From DAOTWA01 sp963702935 (GTDB lineage Bacteria; Chloroflexota; Anaerolineae; Anaerolineales; Anaerolineaceae), in the NCBI GenBank assembly GCA_963702935.1, contig OY969772.1, positions 1,736,001 through 1,800,000 on the forward strand: a stretch of DNA of 64,000 nucleotides, read 5' to 3'. Both the position numbers and the translations under genes were made by a program. Positions 39,411-46,988 of this stretch are shown piece by piece. The stretch's first letter is position 1. Each line of letters opens with the position of its first letter. The notes under the pieces were generated by a model, which worked only from the letters and a program-made list of their open reading frames with translations, ran no database searches and was not told the origin of the DNA.

Positions 39411-39464
39411 GTAGGGCGGGTTTCCACACCCGCCTCCATAGGTGGCGGCTTAGAAAGCCGCCCT
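39411..39464. repeat. Double-hairpin element GTAGGGCGGGTTT, copy 1
   Basis: GGGCGGGTTTCCACACCCGCC forms one hairpin and GGCGGCTTAGAAAGCCGCC the second. The second copy is at 58058-58114 with nearly the same two hairpins. Both copies are intergenic or 5' of genes. Confidence 0.8.
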
Positions 39465-39529
39465 GCGGCTGATTCCCCTCCCCCTCCCCGCGTGCGGATC
39501 GCGAAGCAGGGGAGGGAGAGGGGTGAGGC

Positions 39530-41449
39530 TTACCCCACCACGTTCTGCTTGTACATCGGGCGATAATCCGCCACGAACACCGACAGGAAATGGCGAATCT
39601 TCAGGCGCGTTTCGTCGTTAGTGAACATGGCCGGCGATTGCTCGTCGCCCGCGATGAAGATTTCCGGCTTGAGCCCGAAGCGCTCGCCCACGTAGATGGC
39701 CGGCGCCAGGCGCGGATCGCACACCGCCGCCCAGTTATCCTCGTCCGTCCAATCCGGCACGGTGATCACGTCGCCCGCCTGGCCCTTCTGCATGTTCTCC
39801 GAGACGATGTTGGCCTCGCGCTCCCAGGAGGGATACAGGATGCGCATGGCCGCCAGCCGCAGCGAGCGCGGCACCAGCAGGTAACGCGGGTCGATTCCCA
39901 GCATGGGGGCGTTGGCCCCGCCGGTGAGCAGTTTCTGGCCGTACACCCCCGCGCAGGTCGCTTCCCACGCCTCCGGGGAGAGCGCCGCGCTGCCCAGGTT
40001 CCTGTGGACGTTCGTCTCGAACACGTTGAGATGGTCTTTCATCTCCGGCCCCACGCCGTTGGTTTCCGTGAACACCGAAGCCACCAGCCTGGAGATGGTG
40101 CGCAGGCTGGCATTGGCCAGCTTGCGCGGATAGGTGCGCAGCCGCGTCACTTCGTCCCGGTCGATCAGCTCCAGGGTGAGGGGCAGATAGCCGCCGTACT
40201 TGTTCCAGTCGCCCACTTCCTCGCTATCCGCCACGGCCAGGGCCTCGTAAGGCTCGCCCTCGCCCACATCCGGCAAGGTGGAGATATCACCCACCAGGAT
40301 GCCGGTGATCTGTTGCAAGCGGGTAAAGTGCTCCACCATGACCACCGGCTCCCACCAGCGGTAGCCGGCGCGTCCCAGCTCGTCCCACTGCTGGGCGACG
40401 ATTTTGTTGAGCGCGTTTTTCACCAGGGCCGGCATAGTGGCCGTGGTGGCGAACTGTGCACGCTGGCGGTAGTAGCCGCCGTGCAGGTCCACGTCGCCGG
40501 TCAGGCCGACGTACAGCTCGCGCAGCCCGGCCAGGCGCTCCACCGGCTTGCCTTGCATGGCCGGGTCGCGCGGCGCGCCCAGCAGGTCGTCTACGGCCGC
40601 CTGCAAGCGCTCTTCCGAGGTCAGCAAACCGTCCACTCGCCCCGGCCCTACCACCGCCGCTCCGCCTTGCAGGCTGGCGGCCAGGCCGCGCGCCTCCTCG
40701 ATGGCCGCCTGCAACGCCTGCGCCTCGCAGGCCTTGCCGCTGAATTGTTTGCGCACGTGCTCCGCCAGGGGCAGCGGCAGGCGCGCCCCCGCCAGCGTGG
40801 ATTCCAGCAGGCAGGCGCTCATCTCGGCGCGCAGCGCCCGCAGCGCGCTTAAGTCCTGCGGAGCGCTTTCCGCTACCGGCGCGGGGACTTCGGTCGTCTC
40901 GTTCTCGTTCTGGCTCATTGCATCCTCCTCCAATTGTTGGTTGAGTGCCCGCAGGAACTGTCCGCCCCTGGCGGGATTGAACACCACGTCCAGTGAAAGC
41001 ACGCGCAGGATCTGCCGCACCTGGCGGCCCTGCGCGGTGAACACTACGTCGGCGGAAAAGCCCACCCTGGGGCGCGGCTCGGGGCCGGCCAGCCAATCCC
41101 GCCCGATGGCTTCCAGTAACGCTCCGCTGGGGCCGGTGGCGCGCAGGCTCAAGCGGATGCCCCGGGCGGCTTCGTCGTAGGCCGGCGCAGAGCAGATGCC
41201 CGCCAGGTCGCGCAGCGAGCGCCCGCCGCCTTCACGCCAGCCGGCGTGATCCACGAAAGTCTCCACGCCCTCCCACAGCGGCAGGCTTTCCCTCAAAGCG
41301 CTTTCGGGGAAGACCCACCCGTTGCCGCTGCCGGCCGTCATGGCCAGGATCTCGAAGCGCCCGGCTTCTCCCGCCTGCGGCTCTCCGCTGCCGGCGAAGC
41401 GCCCGCGCGCCTCGACCGGGGTTACTGCGTCATTGTGCGTGTCTTGCAT
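39530..41449 (-). CDS. Fused prohead protease and major capsid protein
   Basis: 639 residues. Residues ~1-170 (FEILAMTAGSGNGWVFPESAL, WEGVETFVDHAGWREGGGRSLRDLAG, LRVLSLDVVFNPARGG) match the protease/scaffold part of Mu-like head proteins. A charged, helical linker (~180-320) resembles a scaffold delta domain. Residues ~320-639 match capsid proteins of the Mu gpT/HK97-fold type, ending RIRHFLSVFVADYRPMYKQNVV-like (LKIRHFLSVFVADYRPMYK). In most phages these are separate genes; fused forms do exist. ATG 41449 follows GGAGGAAT. If made, the shell would self-process. Activity untested. Confidence 0.7.
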   Translation of the reverse strand: MQDTHNDAVTPVEARGRFAGSGEPQAGEAGRFEILAMTAGSGNGWVFPESALRESLPLWEGVETFVDHAGWREGGGRSLRDLAGICSAPAYDEAARGIRLSLRATGPSGALLEAIGRDWLAGPEPRPRVGFSADVVFTAQGRQVRQILRVLSLDVVFNPARGGQFLRALNQQLEEDAMSQNENETTEVPAPVAESAPQDLSALRALRAEMSACLLESTLAGARLPLPLAEHVRKQFSGKACEAQALQAAIEEARGLAASLQGGAAVVGPGRVDGLLTSEERLQAAVDDLLGAPRDPAMQGKPVERLAGLRELYVGLTGDVDLHGGYYRQRAQFATTATMPALVKNALNKIVAQQWDELGRAGYRWWEPVVMVEHFTRLQQITGILVGDISTLPDVGEGEPYEALAVADSEEVGDWNKYGGYLPLTLELIDRDEVTRLRTYPRKLANASLRTISRLVASVFTETNGVGPEMKDHLNVFETNVHRNLGSAALSPEAWEATCAGVYGQKLLTGGANAPMLGIDPRYLLVPRSLRLAAMRILYPSWEREANIVSENMQKGQAGDVITVPDWTDEDNWAAVCDPRLAPAIYVGERFGLKPEIFIAGDEQSPAMFTNDETRLKIRHFLSVFVADYRPMYKQNVVG

Positions 41450-41503
41450 GGGGATTCCTCCTTCAAAGATCGGGAAATCAGGTGAATTCAGTAGTCGAAA
41501 ATA

Positions 41504-41613
41504 GCCTTGCGATCGCGGAGCATCCCGTAAGGGAAGGTTGGCCGAAGGGGCGATGATCTACCCCTAGATGGTTCGGCTTGCATTCCAAACCTTCGCAAGG
41601 CTCCATGCACGAA
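41504..41613. repeat. GCCTTGCGATCGC element, copy 1
   Basis: GCCTTGCGATCGCGGAGCATCCC starts at 41504 and is paired further on with CCTTCGCAAGGC (~41583-41594). A second copy starts at 58165 with GCCTTGCGATCGCATAGCATCCC. It separates the capsid and portal genes. Confidence 0.65.
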
Positions 41614-42951
41614 TCAACGGAATAGCGCTTCCTGATCCCTGGTCGCCTGATCCCCAATCGCCTGCTTCGCCGGCTCGCCCGCGAAGCGATAGGCCAGGCG
41701 CAACAGCTCGCTGGCTTCGATCAGGCCCTTGTCGTACAGCCCGCTGAAGGCCGCCACGATCTCCCGCGCAGCCTGCGCCAGGGCGTAGTTATCCCGCGCC
41801 GAGAGGTCCGTGCTGGCCGCCTCCACCCGGGCGTCCGCGCGCACCTTCGAGTCCAGCAGGGCCCGCCGTCGCAGGGCAGCTCGGGCCAGGTCGGCCACCA
41901 TCCAGGTGAAGAAGAGCTGGCGCTGCTCGAAGTGCCGGAAGGTGGGGCCGCCGGCGCTCTCGGCCGTGGTGCGGTTGGTGCCTTCCGGCTCGGCCAGGAA
42001 ATGCATGGGCACGCCCGCCCCGGCTGCGATCATCTTCTTGATCGCCAGGCCGTCCTCGCGCGCCTCCGAGCCGTCCAACTGCGGGTTGAGCACCTCCCAG
42101 CTCTCGCTCTCGTCCGTCACCAGGATCGAGCCGGGATTGGGCGGGCTGGCGTTGAGCGCCGCCTGGCGCGCCAGGCGCTCGGCCTCGCCGCTGAAGCGCG
42201 CCTTGACCACGTACAGGAAGGCCTGCCGGAAGCGGTTGAGGCGCACGCGATCCTCCAGCCAGGCGGAATAGCGCGCCAGCCACTTGAGCAGGGGCGCCAG
42301 GTCGCTCTCCCCGCGCACCGCTCCCGCCGGGCGGTTGATGGCGTAATGCAGCATCACCGTGGGAAAGCGCCCCTGCTCGTCTGGAGCGTCGTTGGCCGGG
42401 TCGTAGGCCGGCCACACGTGCTCGTCGCCCGGCAGCGATCCGTCCGCCGCCCCCTTCTCCACGTAGCCCGTCTCTTGCTGCAAGTCGTTCTCGGCCGTGC
42501 GCACCTCGCGGATGGCGATGGCCGGGGCGGCGCGCACGTAGCTCATGCCGGCCGCGTCGGTGGAGAGCAGGAAGAACACCTCTCCCGAACGGATCAGCTC
42601 CTCGCACCATTCGAAGGCGCGCATGTCGCCCTGGTTGAGGGGATGCTCCCACCAGGCGTGCAGGAAGCGCGCGCTAGGCGCGTGCTTGCAGCTCAGCGTC
42701 ACCCCGCCGCCCGCCACGTACTGGCTGGTCAGCGTGACCACCCGCCGCGCCAGGGGATTGGTACGCCAGGCCTCCAGCGCCTGCCGCAGCACCTCCTCGC
42801 GCTCGCTATCCGCCCGGTCGCGCGCGTCCGGGCCGCTGCGCTGCTCGTAGAACCCATCCCGGTCGGTGAGGATGAACTTCACCCGTCGGGTCACCTCGTT
42901 TTCGATGCTCTTGCGGAACACCTGCCGCACCAGGCCGTCGATCGGTTTCAT
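41614..42951 (-). CDS. Phage portal protein
   Basis: 445 residues. The N-terminus (VFRKSIENEVTRRVKFIL), the FFLLSTDAAGMSYVRAAPAIAIREVRTAENDLQQE region and the C-terminal core KMIAAGAGVPMHFLAEPEGTNRTTAESAGGPTFRHFEQRQ are typical of portal proteins, which form the twelve-part ring through which DNA is packed. It lies between terminase and capsid genes, as usual. The last ~15 residues (AIGDQATRDQEALFR) come from a family A repeat. Confidence 0.85.
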   Translation of the reverse strand: MKPIDGLVRQVFRKSIENEVTRRVKFILTDRDGFYEQRSGPDARDRADSEREEVLRQALEAWRTNPLARRVVTLTSQYVAGGGVTLSCKHAPSARFLHAWWEHPLNQGDMRAFEWCEELIRSGEVFFLLSTDAAGMSYVRAAPAIAIREVRTAENDLQQETGYVEKGAADGSLPGDEHVWPAYDPANDAPDEQGRFPTVMLHYAINRPAGAVRGESDLAPLLKWLARYSAWLEDRVRLNRFRQAFLYVVKARFSGEAERLARQAALNASPPNPGSILVTDESESWEVLNPQLDGSEAREDGLAIKKMIAAGAGVPMHFLAEPEGTNRTTAESAGGPTFRHFEQRQLFFTWMVADLARAALRRRALLDSKVRADARVEAASTDLSARDNYALAQAAREIVAAFSGLYDKGLIEASELLRLAYRFAGEPAKQAIGDQATRDQEALFR

Positions 42952-43053
42952 GTCCGCCTCCGTGATGATGTCAGGGGATCAGGGGATCAGGCCACCAGGG
43001 ATCAGGCAATCAGGCGATTAGGCCATCACCCGGCAACCGGGTCTCCCCAACCC
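42952..43053. repeat. Family A repeats between terminase and portal
   Basis: GGGGATCAGGGGATCAGGCC-like words, then CCCTCAATCCAAAATCAGC (family D). Intergenic repeats of chromosomal type thus lie inside the phage-like cassette. Confidence 0.7.
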
Positions 43054-44718
43054 TCAATCCAAAATCAGCAATCTACAATCTGAGAATCCCTCCTCGTCCA
43101 TGCCCTTCAGCGGATCCTCCGCGCGGATCAGCGTCGCGCCGCGGGTGGGCAGCGGCCAATCCTGGGCGTCCAGCGTCGCCGCCAGCGCTGCGCTCAACAG
43201 CAGGTCGTCGTGCAGCAGGTCGCCGCTCTCGGCGTCGCGCGTGCCGTCGGGCACGCCCCACTTCAAGCGCCGCTCCGGCCCGTCTTGCACCTGCGCCTGG
43301 CAGGCGCGCACCTGCCGCCAGAACTCCCAGCCTTCGTCCCGCATACCCTGCGCCCCGGGGATCCAATCCCGGAAGCGCCCTGTCTCCACTACTGCCAGGA
43401 ATTCCCAGCCCAGGCGGCTCTTGGTGGCCGCATTGAACAGGAAGGGAATCACCCGCCCGGGCAGGGCCTTCTCCAAAAAGCTGGCCAGCCCCGCCCCCAC
43501 CCCGGTGGCGTCCACCACCACGTAGCGCGGGCGCCAGGTCTCCGCCAGGGCGCGCAGCTCGGCGTACAGACGCGTATGCCGGGCACCCACCCACTGCCGC
43601 CGCTCCACCACACGGTAGGTCGGCGCGCGTAGCACTTCGTCCGCCAGCGTGGAGAGATCCACCTCGAACACCGTCAGCGCCGTCGCATCCCGCCTTCCTT
43701 CACCTTCCCGCCTTCCTTCACTTTCCCGCCTTCCTTCACTTTCCCGCCTTCCTTCACTTTCCCGTCTTTCTTCATCCTTCCTCCCTCCGCCTTCCGCCTT
43801 GCTCTCCTCATCCTTCATCCCTCTGCCTTCATCCTTCCAATCCTCTCCCCCCACGTCCAGTGTGAAGGCGTACACCTTGCCTGCCGTGGGCGCGGACTGG
43901 CGGGGATGCGCCCCGGCCATCAGCGCCTGGCGCACCGGCGAGAACATGCCGCTCTCCGCGTCCACCTCCTCCGAGAAGAACTGCGTGCGCACCAGCGGAT
44001 GGCTGCGCCCCAAACGGGCCACCTGCTCGGCCACGAAGCGCCCGTAAGCCGGCACCTCCGCCGCCACTTGCTCCGCATCCAGCACGAACGCCCGCCGCAG
44101 GCCATCGCGCTCCTCCGCCGCCCGCGCCGCGCGCAGCTCGCGCGCCAGCAGCGTATTGGAAGTCCACGCCGTGCCCCAGAAGACGCGCGTGGCGTTGGTG
44201 CTGGCCGCCATGGGCGCTACGTCCTTGTCGAACTTGTCCACCTGCACGTCTTGGGCTTCGTCCACCTCCAGCAGCAGGGAAGCCGTGGCTCCCACGATGT
44301 TGGCCTCCGGCGCGCCGCTCAGGAAGGCGATGCGCGCCTGCCCGATGCGGTAGAGATAGCCGCTCTCCTTCTTCCACAGGTCGCGGCACACCAGGTTGCG
44401 CGTCAGCACGCGCTCTAAGCGGCGCATGGCGTTCAGACTCTGCGGCTTCCAGGTCGGCGAGACCTTGACGATCTCCGCCGGCTGCTGCGAGAAGAGCGTC
44501 AGCAGGTAGGCCTCGATCTGCGCCTGGAGCTCGTTCTTGCCGCTCTGGCGCGGGAACATCACCACGAAGGTCAGCCCGCGCTGGTGTACCACCGAATCCA
44601 CGACTGCCTCGGCCACCGCCTTTTGATAGCGGCGCAGCCGTACCCCGCCGGCGTGCTGGCTGAAGGCCGTCACGTCGCGCAGCAGCTTCTTGATCGCTTC
44701 GACCAGTTCTTCGCGCAT
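43054..44718 (-). CDS. Terminase large subunit with in-frame repeat insertion
   Basis: DNA-packaging motor, 554 residues. ATPase: Walker A-type PRQSGKN (about 57-62), Walker B LLLEVDEAQDV (148-158). Nuclease (RNase H fold): first Asp in AFTLDVGGED (~288), second in YVVVDATGVGAG, third region GDLLHDDLLLSAAL. Residues ~293-344 are a charged low-complexity run (repeats of RRESEG) placed between the first nuclease strand and ATALTVFEVD; it is encoded by family E repeats. ATG 44718 lies 7 bases after the coiled-coil gene. The frame is kept despite the insertion. Confidence 0.88.
   Translation of the reverse strand: MREELVEAIKKLLRDVTAFSQHAGGVRLRRYQKAVAEAVVDSVVHQRGLTFVVMFPRQSGKNELQAQIEAYLLTLFSQQPAEIVKVSPTWKPQSLNAMRRLERVLTRNLVCRDLWKKESGYLYRIGQARIAFLSGAPEANIVGATASLLLEVDEAQDVQVDKFDKDVAPMAASTNATRVFWGTAWTSNTLLARELRAARAAEERDGLRRAFVLDAEQVAAEVPAYGRFVAEQVARLGRSHPLVRTQFFSEEVDAESGMFSPVRQALMAGAHPRQSAPTAGKVYAFTLDVGGEDWKDEGRGMKDEESKAEGGGRKDEERRESEGRRESEGRRESEGRREGEGRRDATALTVFEVDLSTLADEVLRAPTYRVVERRQWVGARHTRLYAELRALAETWRPRYVVVDATGVGAGLASFLEKALPGRVIPFLFNAATKSRLGWEFLAVVETGRFRDWIPGAQGMRDEGWEFWRQVRACQAQVQDGPERRLKWGVPDGTRDAESGDLLHDDLLLSAALAATLDAQDWPLPTRGATLIRAEDPLKGMDEEGFSDCRLLILD
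43684..43846 (-). repeat. Family E repeat insertion inside terminase
   Basis: About 160 bases of CCTTCCCGCCTTCCTTCACTTT words, then CATCCTTCCTCCCTCCGCC words, continuous with the open frame. Four near-identical 18-base units (CGCCTTCCTTCACTTTCC) stand in tandem. The family is otherwise intergenic. Confidence 0.85.
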
Positions 44719-44725
44719 AACGCGC

Positions 44726-45010
44726 CTAGCCTCCCAGGAAAGAGCGCACGAAAGCCAGCAGGGCGATCAGGCCGGCGCTCCCGTTGGCCAGCCCTGACCA
44801 CAGCTTGAACTGCGTCACGCCCTCCGTCGCGGCGCGCAGGCGCAGCTCGTGGTCCTTGCCCTGCTCTTCCAGCGTGCGCAGGCGGTGCTCGAAGAACTCG
44901 CGCGTGTGCGCCTGCTCGGCGTGCAGCGCGTCGATCTCCGCGCGTAGCAGCGCGTTGGCGTGGCGCATCTGTTCCGCAATCAGCTCGGCTTGTGTCTCAT
45001 CGTCCATCAC
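44726..45010 (-). CDS. Coiled-coil protein with C-terminal membrane helix
   Basis: 94 residues. Residues ~1-65 form a heptad coiled coil (ELIAEQMRHANALLRAEIDALHAEQ..FFEHRLRTLEEQ); residues ~70-92 are hydrophobic (FKLWSGLANGSAGLIALLAFVRSFLGG). The layout is like phage XhlA or spanin-type proteins, but the place before terminase is unusual for lysis genes. No firm family. Lies between the zinc protein and terminase. Confidence 0.55.
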   Translation of the reverse strand: MMDDETQAELIAEQMRHANALLRAEIDALHAEQAHTREFFEHRLRTLEEQGKDHELRLRAATEGVTQFKLWSGLANGSAGLIALLAFVRSFLGG

Positions 45011-45030
45011 GCTTTCCTCATACCTTCCTT

Positions 45031-45094
45031 AGACCCTAAAGGTCTGTATGGAATCCCCGGTTGTTTTGACCCCGATATCAGACCTGTAGGGTCT
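45031..45094. repeat. AGACCCTAAAGGTCT palindrome pair
   Basis: AGACCCTAAAGGTCT at 45031-45045 and AGACCTGTAGGGTCT at 45080-45094 pair with one mismatch. The first arm is identical to 3618-3632 after kdpE and close to 2861-2875. The second arm overlaps the 3' end of the small zinc protein gene. Confidence 0.75.
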
Positions 45095-45299
45095 TATCGA
45101 CCTCGTCCATTACTTCCAGCGCCGCGCGCCTCAGCGCCAGCGCCATTACCTGGCGGCCCTCGCAAGTCTCGCCCAGCGAGCAGCGCCGGCAGATGCGCGT
45201 ACGGCTGCGCAACTGCTGCAAGAGCCGGCGGATTTCCAGGCTCAAGTCGAGCGTCTCGAACAGCACCGGGCATTTCGGAGTATTTACGGCGGCGCTCAT
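45078..45299 (-). CDS. Small Cys-rich protein (possible zinc ribbon)
   Basis: 73 residues from ATG 45299, which overlaps the upstream stop (ATGA). A Cys pattern CRRCSLGETC plus an earlier CPVLF Cys suggests a metal site. Helical elsewhere (SLEIRRLLQQLRSRTR, ALRRAALEVMDEVDK). Unknown function; coupling to the terminase-small-like gene suggests a packaging or regulatory helper. Confidence 0.5.
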   Translation of the reverse strand: MSAAVNTPKCPVLFETLDLSLEIRRLLQQLRSRTRICRRCSLGETCEGRQVMALALRRAALEVMDEVDKTLQV

Positions 45300-45688
45300 G
45301 CCTGCTCCTTGCGGCGCTCTTCTTCCATCTCCTGGATTACTTCGGACAACGCCTGGCTGAGGGCCGCCGCTGCCGCGTTGCGCTGCCCGGCCAACGCCTG
45401 CTCGGTGCGCATCAGCGAGGCCAGCTTCGTGGAAGCCGCCCCCAGCACCGCCAGCGTCTTCCACCACTCGTCCAGGTCGTCGGCGTTCTCCGAGGCGAAG
45501 TCGAACACGCGCCGGATGCTCACCCGCAGCATGGCGATCTCGTCCTCCAGGCTGGCCGTGGAACCGCTTTCCAGGTCTTCCAGGTCGCCCGCGTGGAACT
45601 TGCGGGAATAAAAGCCGTGCCTGAGGGCGTTGGTGTTGCCGGGCTGCCCGCCCCGCTTACGTCTGGGCTTGGTCGTGGAAGCATCCAT
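45296..45688 (-). CDS. Probable terminase small subunit-like protein
   Basis: 130 residues. The start KPRRKRGGQPGNTNALRHGFYSRKF is a motif frequently found in proteins encoded just before phage terminases and in HNH/terminase-associated genes. The rest is helical (EDEIAMLRVSIRRVFDF...QALSEVIQEMEEERRKE). It is the first gene of the minus-strand cassette and probably recognises DNA for packaging (inference from place and motif). Confidence 0.6.
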   Translation of the reverse strand: MDASTTKPRRKRGGQPGNTNALRHGFYSRKFHAGDLEDLESGSTASLEDEIAMLRVSIRRVFDFASENADDLDEWWKTLAVLGAASTKLASLMRTEQALAGQRNAAAAALSQALSEVIQEMEEERRKEQA

Positions 45689-45764
45689 CTGTTTCTCTCC
45701 TGATGGCGGTCGAGATAGCCAGAATATTTGCCGGCTGTCCGCGTCCTTTTTAGGGGTCTAATTC

Positions 45765-45782
45765 ATAGAATATGTGTTCTAT
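45765..45782. promoter_or_regulatory. SOS-box-like palindrome at the cassette promoter
   Basis: ATAGAA-TATGTG-TTCTAT has perfect 6-base arms and includes GAAT-ATGT-GTTC, one mismatch from the Gram-positive-type LexA site GAAC-N4-GTTC. On the minus strand TTGTGT and TATTCT stand 16 bases apart with the palindrome overlapping the -10. The site is 77 bases upstream of the first cassette gene. LexA control is inferred. Confidence 0.4.
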
Positions 45783-45904
45783 TTATGGACACAATATAAG
45801 CCGTTCCTGCGTGGATTTCAAGCTGTCAAATCCTGCAGAAAACGGCCTTAAATCCCCCCAAATCTGCGCGTTTTGACGGTAGAACGAATGGGAGACGAAA
45901 GGGA

Positions 45905-46100
45905 AGAGCAGTGGGCAGTGGTCGGTGGACAGTGGTCAGGGAAAAGGCAATCAGGTAAGCTGGGAAGCTGGGAAGCCATTTGCCTGATCCCTGGTTACCT
46001 GATCCCTGGTTACCTGATCCCCGGCTGCCTGATCCCTGATTACCTGATCCCTGGTTGCCTGATCCCCGGTTGCCTGATTACCTGATCCCTGGTTGCCTGG
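45905..46100. repeat. Families B and A repeats after the nitrilase gene
   Basis: GTGGGCAGTGGTCGGTGGACAGTGG (family B) is followed by a dozen CCTGATCCCTGGTTA-type units (family A, ~15 bases each). The rest of the 45689-46100 gap holds the operator-like palindrome above and otherwise nothing I recognise. Confidence 0.75.
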
Positions 46101-46949
46101 TTACTCGACCAACGCCCCATACGCCCCCGGCTTGCGGAAGGCGTTGCCCCACACCTCGCGCGCCCGGTACTCCCGCAGGCGCTCCAGGTCGAACTCCGCC
46201 AGGATTACCCCCTCTTCCTCGCCCGCCTCCACCAGGCAGGTGTCCCGCGATTTCCCCTCCCGGTCGAAAGCCATGCCGTCGAAGGCCGCCGAATGCCCAT
46301 TGCACTGCGGCGCGGCGTAATTCGCCATGGCCACTCCCAGCATATTCTCGTAAGCCCGCGCGCGGAACTGCCCCAGGCGGTTGGCCTCCAGCTCGCAGGC
46401 ATTGGGCGTCAGGATGATCTCCGCCCCCTTGAGCATCAACACCCTGGCGCTCTCCGGGAACTCGCGGTCGAAGCAGATCATGGCGCCCACTTTCAGGCTG
46501 CCTTTGGCCGTCTCCAGCTCGCACACCTGGAACTCCTCGCCCGGCGTGAGGGCCGCCTCCACATCGAAATCGCAGGTGTGCACCTTGGCGTAGCGCAGCC
46601 GCACCTCGCCGCGCCGGTCGATGAGCGCCATCGAGTTGCGCGGCGCGGAGGGCCATTGCTCCAGGTAGGTCAGCGCGATGACCATTTCCAACTCTTTAGC
46701 CAGCGCGCGGAAGTGTTCTCCGAAGCGCCCATCCAGCGCGACGGCCTGCGCGCGCCAGTCTGCCAGCGTTTCGGGGCGCGCCGGATCGTAGAAAGTGTAG
46801 CCCACGTTCCACATCTCCGGGAACAGGGCGATGTCCGCGCCCATTTCCCTGGCGCGCCGGCAGAACGCCTCGCCTTTGGCCAGGTTGGCCTCCTGGTAAA
46901 AGCCGCGGCCCGTCATCTGCAAGAGCGCGATGCGGACGGAATCGCTCAC
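46101..46949 (-). CDS. Carbon-nitrogen hydrolase (nitrilase superfamily)
   Basis: 282 residues; GTG 46949 with GGGAG 6 bases upstream. Catalytic triad: Glu in LFPEMWNVGY, Lys in RYAKVHTCDF, Cys in MICFDREFPES. Most like amidase-type branches that act on small linear amides (N-carbamoyl or omega-amidase type); the exact substrate cannot be set. The motifs KGAEIILTPNACELEANRLGQFRARAYEN are family-typical. No operon partner. Confidence 0.9.
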   Translation of the reverse strand: MSDSVRIALLQMTGRGFYQEANLAKGEAFCRRAREMGADIALFPEMWNVGYTFYDPARPETLADWRAQAVALDGRFGEHFRALAKELEMVIALTYLEQWPSAPRNSMALIDRRGEVRLRYAKVHTCDFDVEAALTPGEEFQVCELETAKGSLKVGAMICFDREFPESARVLMLKGAEIILTPNACELEANRLGQFRARAYENMLGVAMANYAAPQCNGHSAAFDGMAFDREGKSRDTCLVEAGEEEGVILAEFDLERLREYRAREVWGNAFRKPGAYGALVE

Positions 46950-46988
46950 GTCAACTCCCGGAGGGTTAAGAAGAATCGAGAAGATTCT

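Noticed and set aside
43684..43846. Repeat insertion as disruption of terminase
   Set aside because: The reading frame continues through the repeats and both flanking domains keep their motifs.
45689..45900. Attachment site or integrase remnant next to the capsid cassette
   Set aside because: No tRNA end, no integrase-like frame and no matching direct repeat at the other side (35450-35755) could be seen.
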